DNA of 5,765 nucleotides from Candidatus Thorarchaeota archaeon (GCA_016840965.1 JAEORI010000080.1:1-5765); one strand, 5' to 3'; positions 1 through 5,537 are shown, counted from the stretch's first letter. Program-made: numbers and translations. Notes: generated by a model not told the origin, from the sequence alone.

Positions 1-188
1 GCTCGTTTTTCGTCATCTTCGTTGAAAATCCCATCTGGGAATTCACGGATACATTCGGTCACAAATCGTACCTTAACTCCTTGAAGATACTCTGAGATGA
101 GTCGGGCATGTGTTTCCAAGAACGTTCTGTCTTGTGATGACACAACGCGGATAACACCAATAGTAGGAACGCGGGAACTAGAATCCAT
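1..188 (-). CDS. Asp/Glu/hydantoin racemase family protein, N-terminal fragment (partial)
   Basis: Translating the minus strand from the ATG at 188 gives 62 residues before the window edge. The stretch IGVIRVV (residues 10-16), followed after about 30 residues by CIREFPDGIFNEDDEKR (from residue 46), matches the N-terminal pattern of archaeal Asp/Glu/hydantoin racemase-type proteins: a first beta strand with IGVIRV, then a proline/glycine segment ending in G-I-x-(N/D)-E. Members racemize or isomerize small amino acids or hydantoins using two cysteines. Neither catalytic Cys region is in view, so function is by family only. An in-frame GTG at 197 is an alternative start: it lies 13 nt after GAGGT (215-211), while the ATG is 22 nt away. 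The gene follows ecfT by 54 nt on the same strand and is probably cotranscribed, which hints that it may process the imported compound. Confidence 0.68.
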   Translation of the reverse strand, partial: MDSSSRVPTIGVIRVVSSQDRTFLETHARLISEYLQGVKVRFVTECIREFPDGIFNEDDEKR

Positions 189-218
189 GATGTTCACGCA
201 CAGTTCAATTACCTCTAT

Positions 219-238
219 GAGCCTTTTTTACCGGGCTC
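219..238. repeat. Short inverted repeat in the ecfT-racemase gap
   Basis: GAGCC (219-223) and GGCTC (234-238) are perfect 5-bp arms around a 10-nt loop, inside the 54-nt gap between ecfT and the racemase-like gene. On the minus-strand transcript no T tract follows, so it does not look like a terminator. It could be a weak intercistronic hairpin or chance. Confidence 0.3.
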
Positions 239-242
239 GTCT

Positions 243-1199
243 TCAACCACCTGTGATAAGGCTTATCAACCATTTGAATCCTTCAACGATTATCTCACCA
301 ATTGCATATAGAATTCCAATAATCGCTGAAATGAACCAACTTATGTAAGGCCCAACAACCGGGCCTACATATGTGACCAGAATATTATATGTGAAAGGAT
401 AGTTAAGCCAATCATAGTTGAATCTTAGGAATGCTAACAATAGCACTGTTATTATGGTCAGGAAGAGCGCAATGTAATCGATTCCTCGTAGTTTAAGCTG
501 TTTCCTAAATGTACGCTTCGCTGGATTATAAGTGAATGCTTTTGATTCAATAGTCCGAGATATGTCGATTCCTCGTAATACAGTAAGGTATATGCTAGGT
601 ACAATAATTGGGACATATGCTCGCATCTTCTTCAATGGATTTCGTATCTCAAACTTCGCTCCTCTGGATTTCTGGGCTTCAATAACTGTCCTGAACTGGT
701 TGACCATCAATGGGACTGACGCAAATGCAATTCCTAATGAAACGGCAGCTTCTACGGGTAGTCTGAACTTCACAAGAGCAACTAGCAAGTCTGATACCGG
801 CGTTACTAGTGTGATTAGTCTTGTTGTGACAATAAAGAATAGGAACCTTAGTCCGCTTGATGTCCCTATCAATGTCGTTCGAAATGTCACTGGCCCCCAA
901 ATGGTCCCAGGAATCAGGTAGAAATACACATAATCAGTTGGAAGAGGTGGTACTGTAAGATAGTTGACAACAAGGAAGAGGATGAAGGCGGGAGATGAAG
1001 GTTTGAGTACCCCAACTAGTTTGTCACGGGGGATTCCGGATGTTTTGTAGGTGATAAGGACAATAGCCATCATTAAACCAATTATGAATGGATCATATAT
1101 TACAACTGTAAGGATGACTAAACCCAAGAAAATCGTGATTTTGGTCCTAGCATCAAGCCTGTGTAGAAGACTATCTCCAGGAACATACTCAAGTGCCAT
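243..1199 (-). CDS. ecfT: Energy-coupling factor transporter transmembrane protein EcfT (CbiQ family)
   Basis: This is the scaffold membrane protein (318 aa) of an ECF-type ABC importer; it couples ATP hydrolysis by the EcfA pair to toppling of the S component. The N-terminus has the family pattern LLHRLDARTK (residues 11-20), followed by several hydrophobic helices (about 22-50, 69-82, 115-133, 148-165). The cytoplasmic coupling region has the first family motif as AQKSRG (175-180). The second reads ESKAF (218-222), where ARG or SRA is usual. A long hydrophobic helix follows at 240-258. The C-terminal 55 or so residues (265-318) add further hydrophobic segments, making the protein longer than the typical 220-270 aa. 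The ATG is 6 nt after the ecfA stop, with a strong GGAGGT (1217-1212) in the end of ecfA, indicating translational coupling. The substrate cannot be read from this subunit. Confidence 0.93.
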   Translation of the reverse strand: MALEYVPGDSLLHRLDARTKITIFLGLVILTVVIYDPFIIGLMMAIVLITYKTSGIPRDKLVGVLKPSSPAFILFLVVNYLTVPPLPTDYVYFYLIPGTIWGPVTFRTTLIGTSSGLRFLFFIVTTRLITLVTPVSDLLVALVKFRLPVEAAVSLGIAFASVPLMVNQFRTVIEAQKSRGAKFEIRNPLKKMRAYVPIIVPSIYLTVLRGIDISRTIESKAFTYNPAKRTFRKQLKLRGIDYIALFLTIITVLLLAFLRFNYDWLNYPFTYNILVTYVGPVVGPYISWFISAIIGILYAIGEIIVEGFKWLISLITGG

Positions 1200-1205
1200 C
1201 TACTA

Positions 1206-2978
1206 TCAGCCACCTCCAGTAATTTCTTTGAGGTAATCTACAGCCTCATCCGTGGTCAGGATATCTTGCTTGACATCGAATTTTTCGCTGAGTTTGATGA
1301 ATAGCTGAGTGATACTTGGTGGTTGCAAGTGTGTCGAAGCTAGTAACTCAGTTTGAACAAATACATCCTTTGGTGCACCATCGAGAAGAATTTGCCCATC
1401 ACTCATTATCACGCATCTCTCTGCGTACTCTGCAGCAAGACTCATATCATGCGTGATAACTACAATCGTTTTCCCTTTTTGATGCAATTCCTTCATCAAA
1501 TTCATTATCTCTCGCCGCTTTTGAGGATCTTGCCCAGTGGTAGGCTCATCTACAATTATGACCCTTGGGTCGAGAGCTAATATACAGGAGATTACAACGC
1601 GCTGTCTGTCACCTTTGCTTAATGAGTATGGACGTTCTTCAAGTAAATCCTCGATATTCATCTGCGACGCGACCTCATTTATTCTCGCATCAATTTCCGT
1701 ATCAGAAAGACCAAAGTTCTTGAGTCCAAAAGCTAATTCTTCATAAACTCTCTTCGAGAAAAGCTGTTGGTCCGGGTTTTGGAAGACATAACCTACCTCA
1801 TCAATCAACTCATAGGTAGGAGTGGTGCGCGTGTTCTTATTACAAACGAGTATGTCACCCTCAGTGGGCTTTAGAAGTCCATTGAAGTGTTTCACAAGGG
1901 TTGTCTTGCCAGAACCATTCTGACCAAGAATCGCAACAAATTCGTTTTCAAATATATCGAGATCTACTCCTTTCAATGCTTCTGCGCCAGTTGGATAGGT
2001 GAATCTTAGATTTCTGACTGAAATTAAAGGCACCCCAGACCGAGGTTGATACTTGGATTCTGATTGCTCTTTTTCAGTTCCACGCGCTCGTTTGCTTACT
2101 CCTCTCTGTTCCAACATCTCAGAGAATACATTAATGCCTTCATTCAAGGTCATTGGCACCTTATTACTATTCAAGATACCAAGAGTTTTCAAACGATATG
2201 CTAGCAAAGCCATCTGTGGTGGCCAAAGACCCATCTCGTTGAGGAGTTCTGCTTTGTCACCAAGAATCTGACGAGGAGTTCCTGAAGCAACAATCTTTCC
2301 TTCGTCGAGTACAATTACTTTGTCAGCTGTATCAATGAGTTCTTCAAGTTTATGTTCTACAACAATAAAGGTCCTCTTTTGTTCGGTCGATATCTTATCA
2401 AGTAGGTTAAAGATTTGGATTGTACCAAAAGGATCAAGGTTTGATGTTGGCTCATCAAGAACGTAGATTTTTGGATTCAGTGCTATAATGCAAGCCAAGG
2501 CTACTGCTTGTTGTTGACCCCCAGATAATGCAAAGGGAGGTCTTTCTTTGAAATCACTTAATCGGACATAGTTAAGAGCTGAATCAGTTCTTTTATCAAT
2601 CTCCTCAATTGGTAGGGCTATGTTTTCAAGTCCGAATGCAACTTCATCCTCGACTGAACCTGAAATGAGCTGACTAGCAGGATCTTGGAATAACAGACCG
2701 ACTCGAGTAGCAAGATAGCCAACAAATGAATCCTTTGTGTCAATCCCATCAACAGTCACCGTTCCTGTTAATTCACCGCTATAGAAATGAGGAATAAGAC
2801 CATTAAGCAAGTTGCAAAATGTAGTTTTACCAGCACCATTTCTTCCAGTTAGCAGGATGATTTCACCTTCATTGACGGTGATATTAATATCAGTGAGAAC
2901 ACGCTCTTCAGTCCCACTATACCTCCAGCTAACATTATCAATGAAAATTTTCGAGTCAGAAGATTCCAAGAGGATCAT
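1206..2978 (-). CDS. ecfA: Fused double ATP-binding protein of an ECF-type transporter (EcfA1-EcfA2 fusion)
   Basis: Two complete ABC ATPase domains lie in one 590-aa chain, forming the motor of the ECF importer at the cytoplasmic membrane face. Domain 1: Walker A GRNGAGKT (45-52), Q-loop Q98 in LLFQDP, signature LSGGQ (151-155), Walker B with D175 and catalytic E176, switch H209. A polar linker (about 290-315, KRARGTEKEQSESKYQ) leads to domain 2: Walker A GQNGSGKT (352-359), Q400, signature LSKGD (453-457), Walker B with D477/E478, H510. The Q-loop regions, DPASQLISGSVEDEVAFG and NPDQQLFSKRVYEELAFG, are typical of CbiO/EcfA proteins. The signature of domain 2 departs from LSGGQ, which I recall as common in archaeal fused forms. 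A C-terminal tail (about 540-590) follows. The ATG has AGGAG only 2 nt upstream; an in-frame TTG three codons later is a possible alternative. It heads the operon with ecfT. Confidence 0.95.
   Translation of the reverse strand: MILLESSDSKIFIDNVSWRYSGTEERVLTDINITVNEGEIILLTGRNGAGKTTFCNLLNGLIPHFYSGELTGTVTVDGIDTKDSFVGYLATRVGLLFQDPASQLISGSVEDEVAFGLENIALPIEEIDKRTDSALNYVRLSDFKERPPFALSGGQQQAVALACIIALNPKIYVLDEPTSNLDPFGTIQIFNLLDKISTEQKRTFIVVEHKLEELIDTADKVIVLDEGKIVASGTPRQILGDKAELLNEMGLWPPQMALLAYRLKTLGILNSNKVPMTLNEGINVFSEMLEQRGVSKRARGTEKEQSESKYQPRSGVPLISVRNLRFTYPTGAEALKGVDLDIFENEFVAILGQNGSGKTTLVKHFNGLLKPTEGDILVCNKNTRTTPTYELIDEVGYVFQNPDQQLFSKRVYEELAFGLKNFGLSDTEIDARINEVASQMNIEDLLEERPYSLSKGDRQRVVISCILALDPRVIIVDEPTTGQDPQKRREIMNLMKELHQKGKTIVVITHDMSLAAEYAERCVIMSDGQILLDGAPKDVFVQTELLASTHLQPPSITQLFIKLSEKFDVKQDILTTDEAVDYLKEITGGG
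1211..1217 (-). promoter_or_regulatory. Ribosome binding site of ecfT inside the 3' end of ecfA
   Basis: GGAGGTG, a near-perfect match to the archaeal Shine-Dalgarno sequence, is read as part of the last Gly codons of ecfA. It lies about 11-12 nt before the ecfT ATG at 1199. No other start codon lies between, so it fixes that start and implies coupling of the two reading frames. Confidence 0.75.
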
Positions 2979-3012
2979 ATCTCCTAAGCTGTTGCTTATC
3001 GGATATGTTCAG

Positions 3013-3023
3013 TTATTTATATG
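3013..3023 (-). promoter_or_regulatory. TATA-box promoter for ecfA-ecfT
   Basis: On the minus strand this reads CATATAAATAA, close to the archaeal box A. The expected start of transcription is about 25 nt downstream, near 2992. That leaves a leader of roughly 14 nt holding AGGAG before the ATG at 2978. It lies just after the terminator of the preceding genes, supporting a separate transcript for ecfA-ecfT and probably the racemase-like gene. Confidence 0.6.
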
Positions 3024-3024
3024 A

Positions 3025-3047
3025 ATTGATTCATACGGTGAATCAAT
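3025..3047. promoter_or_regulatory. Perfect 9-bp inverted repeat next to the ecfA TATA box: candidate operator
   Basis: The arms ATTGATTCA (3025-3033) and TGAATCAAT (3039-3047) are perfectly complementary around a 5-nt spacer. The element starts 2 nt upstream of the TATA box and covers the place where TFB would contact the BRE. A dimeric regulator bound here could block or recruit the basal factors. No T tract follows, and it would lie upstream of the predicted transcript start, so an operator fits better than an RNA structure. The cognate regulator is not identifiable here. Confidence 0.55.
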
Positions 3048-3057
3048 CTGCAAAATT

Positions 3058-3083
3058 AAAAAAAAAAGGGAACTAGCGTTCCC
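3058..3083 (-). terminator. Hairpin and T-tract terminator after the small membrane protein gene
   Basis: On the minus strand, GGGAAC-GCTA-GTTCCC (3083-3068) forms a 6-bp stem with a 4-nt loop, followed at once by ten T residues (3067-3058). It begins 15 nt after the stop codon at 3099. A T tract alone can terminate archaeal transcription; with the stem this is a strong candidate. It separates the S-component/small-protein unit from ecfA-ecfT. Confidence 0.75.
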
Positions 3084-3098
3084 CTTTCATGTGAGTTT

Positions 3099-3353
3099 TT
3101 AGAACCATGCCTTCTTTCTGCCAAACCAAAGACAGACGATGAGGATAACGACAACTATAACCGATATTACTCCTTGGATAATGAGATTTACATCTGTGCC
3201 GCTACCAAAGATATCATTGAGTATTGGCAAAAGGATTCTGGCACCGAGGTTAGCAAAACCTCCGCTGACGATGTAGGTAACGATTACCATAATTACAAAA
3301 ATAATAATTAAGGCAATGCACCAATATTGTGTCTTCTTTGATTCTTCTACCAC
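3099..3353 (-). CDS. Small two-TM membrane protein coupled to the ECF S component
   Basis: This is an 84-aa protein when started at the GTG at 3353. It has a short charged N-terminus (VEESKKTQ), TM1 (about residues 10-32, WCIALIIIFVIMVIVTYIV), a roughly 25-residue loop with GSGTD, TM2 (about 57-78) and a basic tail GRKKAWF. The GTG overlaps the S-component stop by 7 nt (GTGGTAG), and GGAGG (3368-3364) lies 10 nt upstream. A TTG at 3374 would overlap that ribosome site and has none of its own. I recognise no family. Size, topology and position directly after the S gene recall CbiN/NikN, the two-TM partner of cobalt/nickel S components, but I see no sequence motif proving homology. It is probably an accessory subunit of the transporter. 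Confidence 0.72.
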   Translation of the reverse strand: MVEESKKTQYWCIALIIIFVIMVIVTYIVSGGFANLGARILLPILNDIFGSGTDVNLIIQGVISVIVVVILIVCLWFGRKKAWF

Positions 3354-3892
3354 GGAGCCTTTCCCTCCTTCCAACCAAATATGTCAGGCAGGGCTGCAAT
3401 TACAGCACTGAATATCACTATCTGGAATATTCCATATAGCGTGTAGTACCATCCAAAAACGATTGGATATGTGGGATAGAATGGATAGAAGCCTAGCAAT
3501 GAGTTCGCAAAGATGAATAGAGGTGCTTCTATAAAGAACTGCAATAGCCAAGTTATTATCCAAAAGAAGACCCAGCGTTTCTTGACATCTTGAATTCTAA
3601 GTACTACATATTTATAGACAAATGCCCAATAAATTCCTTTTACAGGTTGCAATATTAGATCCACTTGAGGAAGTCCCGAAGGAATACCTCGTGCTATCCC
3701 AACTATAATACCAACAATAGGTCCACCAGCCATTCCAGCTAGACATGGCATAAGTGCACCGGGACCTATAACGAGGGGTGGTACCATGGGAATAGCGATT
3801 CCAAGAGCACGAAATGCGAAGGCAGCGGCTCCAAAAGCTGCAGCCAATCCCATTTGTCTACTCGTAATGAGTGGTTTTCTTACTTCTCCCAT
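3347..3892 (-). CDS. ECF-type transporter S component (substrate-specific membrane protein), substrate unknown
   Basis: A 181-aa hydrophobic protein with about five or six TM segments. The first helix holds overlapping AxxxA motifs (A18-A22, A19-A23, A22-A26 in LAAAFGAAAFAF), the S-component feature that packs against EcfT. It is followed by a Gly/Pro-rich region (PMVPPLVIGPG, residues 35-45), a small-residue helix (about 46-68) and GIPSGLPQVDLI (70-81), typical of the ECF S-fold. Later helices lie near 112-134 and 153-173. There is no CbiM-like MHIPDG N-terminus, so cobalt or nickel is not indicated; the ligand is unassigned. The frame stays open to 4024, but residues encoded there are polar and unlike the family. 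I chose the ATG at 3892, with a weak GGATGG 8 nt upstream; ATG 3904 is an alternative. Its stop overlaps the next gene. Confidence 0.8.
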   Translation of the reverse strand: MGEVRKPLITSRQMGLAAAFGAAAFAFRALGIAIPMVPPLVIGPGALMPCLAGMAGGPIVGIIVGIARGIPSGLPQVDLILQPVKGIYWAFVYKYVVLRIQDVKKRWVFFWIITWLLQFFIEAPLFIFANSLLGFYPFYPTYPIVFGWYYTLYGIFQIVIFSAVIAALPDIFGWKEGKAPW

Positions 3893-3970
3893 CGCGATTA
3901 CCATCCAAACGATAGTAAATGAATAATATGGATAGCGGAGATAAATCTCTTTTGGACATTTTTTTAGAGA

Positions 3971-3978
3971 GTATATTA
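3971..3978. promoter_or_regulatory. TATA-like element in the divergent S component/HNH intergenic region
   Basis: GTATATTA (minus strand TAATATAC) is the best TATA-like stretch in the 136-nt divergent gap (3893-4028). It could drive the S component (predicted start near 3950, leader about 58 nt), the HNH gene (start near 4000), or both. The match to box A is mediocre and no other support exists. Confidence 0.3.
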
Positions 3979-4028
3979 GCTGATAGATGAAGCCATCATT
4001 CAATGAATATCTTTGATGAAACAAATTT

Positions 4029-4325
4029 GTGGATACGCATATATGGCTCGATGTTTATTCCAATGTCATGGCGAGGAAGACCTATAGAGATGCTCAAGGG
4101 TATCTTCGATTTATCGACTCTGGAAAACTTGTTCATAGATGGACTGCTGAGAGAAAGTTGGGTCGGAAACTACAGCCAGGAGAAGTAGTCCATCATCAAA
4201 ATGCTATCAAAACTGACAACCGATATGGCAACCTCAGAGTATTCCATTCTCGCAAAGCTCATCATGCGTACCACATCAAGAGTGCTTGGACTAGAAGCAG
4301 GAAGAAACGGACTCTAAAACGTTGA
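4029..4325 (+). CDS. Small free-standing HNH endonuclease
   Basis: A 98-aa protein from the GTG at 4029, or 85 aa from the ATG at 4068. The core is an HNH-type nuclease of the phage/homing class: LVHRWTAERKLGRKL (34-48) leads into PGEVVHHQN (50-58), then K61, D63, N64, N68-L69 and the closing H78/H79 and H82. This gives the beta-beta-alpha metal site, with H55-H56 at the first strand, the central Asn and a final His. All expected residues are present, so it is probably an active, Mg- or Zn-dependent DNA-nicking or cutting enzyme. A basic tail (WTRSRKKRTLKR) could bind DNA. Neither start has a convincing ribosome site. It stands alone between an ECF cluster and an arsenic operon, with no intron or intein visible. 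It may be a selfish gene or a remnant of phage-derived DNA. Confidence 0.82.
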   Translation: MDTHIWLDVYSNVMARKTYRDAQGYLRFIDSGKLVHRWTAERKLGRKLQPGEVVHHQNAIKTDNRYGNLRVFHSRKAHHAYHIKSAWTRSRKKRTLKR

Positions 4326-4360
4326 TTTTAATTATCAGTCAAGATGGATTCATCGTTTTA

Positions 4361-4368
4361 TTTAAATA
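4361..4368 (+). promoter_or_regulatory. TATA box of the acr3-arsR unit
   Basis: TTTAAATA is a very good archaeal box A. Transcription would begin around 4388-4392, about 25 nt before the first start codon at 4415. It is the only strong candidate in the 89-nt gap after the HNH gene, and no promoter is seen between acr3 and arsR. Confidence 0.6.
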
Positions 4369-4394
4369 TCGCAATTATTCGATTATTACAACCT

Positions 4395-4413
4395 AAGTCG
4401 CTTCGGGTGACTT
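4395..4413 (+). promoter_or_regulatory. Leader hairpin enclosing the first acr3 ribosome site
   Basis: AAGTCGC (4395-4401) can pair with GTGACTT (4407-4413), seven pairs including one G-U, around the loop TTCGG. The GGTGA that would serve the ATG at 4415 is mostly inside the 3' arm. The hairpin would sit at or near the 5' end of the transcript, so it could hide the first ribosome site and shift initiation to the ATG at 4439. Confidence 0.4.
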
Positions 4414-4414
4414 C

Positions 4415-5524
4415 ATGATAAAACTGGGTGACGGATATATGCCAGATGAATCATCTACTTCCAAAATTGAAATGCAAAATCAGTCCGGTGTGAAAAATGA
4501 TCTTCCGGGAAAGGAACTTAGCACTTTCGAGAAATATTTGCCGTTGTGGATTGGTATTTGCATGATTTTGGGAATAATTTTGTCACTAATCGTTCCTGGA
4601 ATTAGTGAGGCTATTAATTCTTGGCAGGTCGCAGGGATATCTGTCCCCATAGGCATTTGTCTTTTCTTGATGATGTATCCCGCGATGTTAAACATTAAAG
4701 CCTCCGAGCTAAAGAAGCTTGGAAGAAATCCAAAGCCAATCATCCTCACACTAGTTTCGAATTGGATAGTATCTCCAATTGTTGGGTTAGCATTGGCTCG
4801 TACAGTCCTTCCGGGAAATGAACAACTCATTGTAGCTGTAATTCTACTCTCATCGAGCCCATGCACAGCGATGGTATTGGTTTGGGGATATCTCGCTGAA
4901 GGTAATCAAGAACAGAATGTTGTTAACACTACACTAAACACGATAACAATTCTGATTCTATTTGCACCTTTGGTTGCACTGTTTACCGGAATCTCCAACA
5001 TACCTATCGATCGTGTCTTACTTGTGATCTCAGTGATGGTTTTCATAGGGATCCCATTGATGTTAGGAGTAATTACACGAAGGTCACTTGTTAACTGGAA
5101 AGGCAAGGAGTGGTTTGAAACCAAATATCGTCCTGCAGTGGGTAACTTAGCTCTTTTAGCTCTTCTAACAACCTTGATAGTCCTCTTCTCACTAAATGGG
5201 ATGGTAATGCTAGAAAATCCAGACTTGCTAATTCTTGTGTCTATACCCCTCTTGTTGGGTTTTGTCATTGTAGTGTTTTACAATCTCGTAATTACACGTT
5301 TTGCCAAGCTAGCATACAGGGAAGCTACAATCACTGTCATTATTGGATCCTCAAGTCATTTTGAGATAGCAATTGCTACAGCAATTTCAATATACGGAGT
5401 CGGATCAATTGCCGCACTTGGCACAACTATGGGCTTATTCTGGGAGGTGCCCATTATGCTTGGGCTTGTCTACCTCTCGAAGTACTTGCGAAAGAAAGAT
5501 TTCTGGAAAGGCAAACCAATGTAA
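4415..5524 (+). CDS. acr3: Arsenite efflux permease, Acr3 family
   Basis: A 369-aa polytopic membrane protein (361 aa from ATG 4439) of the BART superfamily that extrudes As(III) using the proton motive force. After a hydrophilic 35-residue N-terminus comes FEKYLPLWIGICMILGIILS, the usual first helix. Family hallmarks follow: IPIG-like VPIGICLFLMMYP (77-89), SNWIVSPIVG (115-124), SSPCTAMVLVW (147-157) with the transport cysteine C150, and GSSSHFEIAIATAI (311-324) with the essential glutamate E317. The Asn usual before FE is replaced here by Ser-His. About ten helices fit the length. Both starts have GGGTGA, at spacings of 4 nt (ATG 4415) and 7 nt (ATG 4439); the second spacing is the more usual. 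An ArsR gene follows after 13 nt, which supports the arsenic role. No arsenate reductase or methylase is in the window. Confidence 0.92.
   Translation: MIKLGDGYMPDESSTSKIEMQNQSGVKNDLPGKELSTFEKYLPLWIGICMILGIILSLIVPGISEAINSWQVAGISVPIGICLFLMMYPAMLNIKASELKKLGRNPKPIILTLVSNWIVSPIVGLALARTVLPGNEQLIVAVILLSSSPCTAMVLVWGYLAEGNQEQNVVNTTLNTITILILFAPLVALFTGISNIPIDRVLLVISVMVFIGIPLMLGVITRRSLVNWKGKEWFETKYRPAVGNLALLALLTTLIVLFSLNGMVMLENPDLLILVSIPLLLGFVIVVFYNLVITRFAKLAYREATITVIIGSSSHFEIAIATAISIYGVGSIAALGTTMGLFWEVPIMLGLVYLSKYLRKKDFWKGKPM
4426..4431 (+). promoter_or_regulatory. Second GGGTGA ribosome site of acr3
   Basis: GGGTGA here repeats the GGGTGA at 4405-4410. It lies 7 nt before the in-frame ATG at 4439, a better spacing than the 4 nt of the first pair. 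It therefore favours a start eight codons inside the longer frame, or two alternative starts. Confidence 0.45.
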
Positions 5525-5537
5525 TGAGGATTAACTA

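Noticed and set aside
97..348. Plus-strand 83-codon open frame across the left edge genes
   Set aside because: It is antisense to the racemase fragment and the ecfT 3' end, has no recognisable domain and spans a real intergenic gap.
532..921. Plus-strand 129-codon open frame inside ecfT
   Set aside because: It is antisense to a well-supported EcfT coding frame, and its translation shows no domain.
3099..3170. Possible archaeosortase-type sorting tail on the small protein (hydrophobic helix followed by RKK)
   Set aside because: No PGF- or PEF-type motif precedes the helix, and the protein is too small to be an exported, sorted surface protein. A plain two-TM topology explains the sequence.
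3938..3949. Inverted repeat GAGAT-AA-ATCTC upstream of the S component
   Set aside because: The arms are only 5 bp in an AT-rich region and are not placed next to a convincing TATA box.
3998..4008. ATTCA-A-TGAAT palindrome resembling the inner arms of the ecfA operator candidate
   Set aside because: The spacer is 1 nt instead of 5 and the distance to a TATA-like element differs. Five-base arms are expected by chance.
3893..4024. N-terminal 44-residue extension of the S-component frame
   Set aside because: The added residues are mostly polar or aromatic and unlike an S-component N-terminus. The segment also covers the divergent intergenic region with the TATA-like element. The internal ATG at 3892 places AxxxA in the first helix, as expected.
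4003..4188. Plus-strand 61-codon frame overlapping the start of the HNH gene
   Set aside because: It is out of frame with the clear HNH motif and has no ribosome site or recognisable domain.
4480..5268. Two minus-strand open frames (4480-4866 and 4906-5268) opposite acr3
   Set aside because: Both are complementary shadows of the Acr3 frame with low-complexity, motif-free translations.
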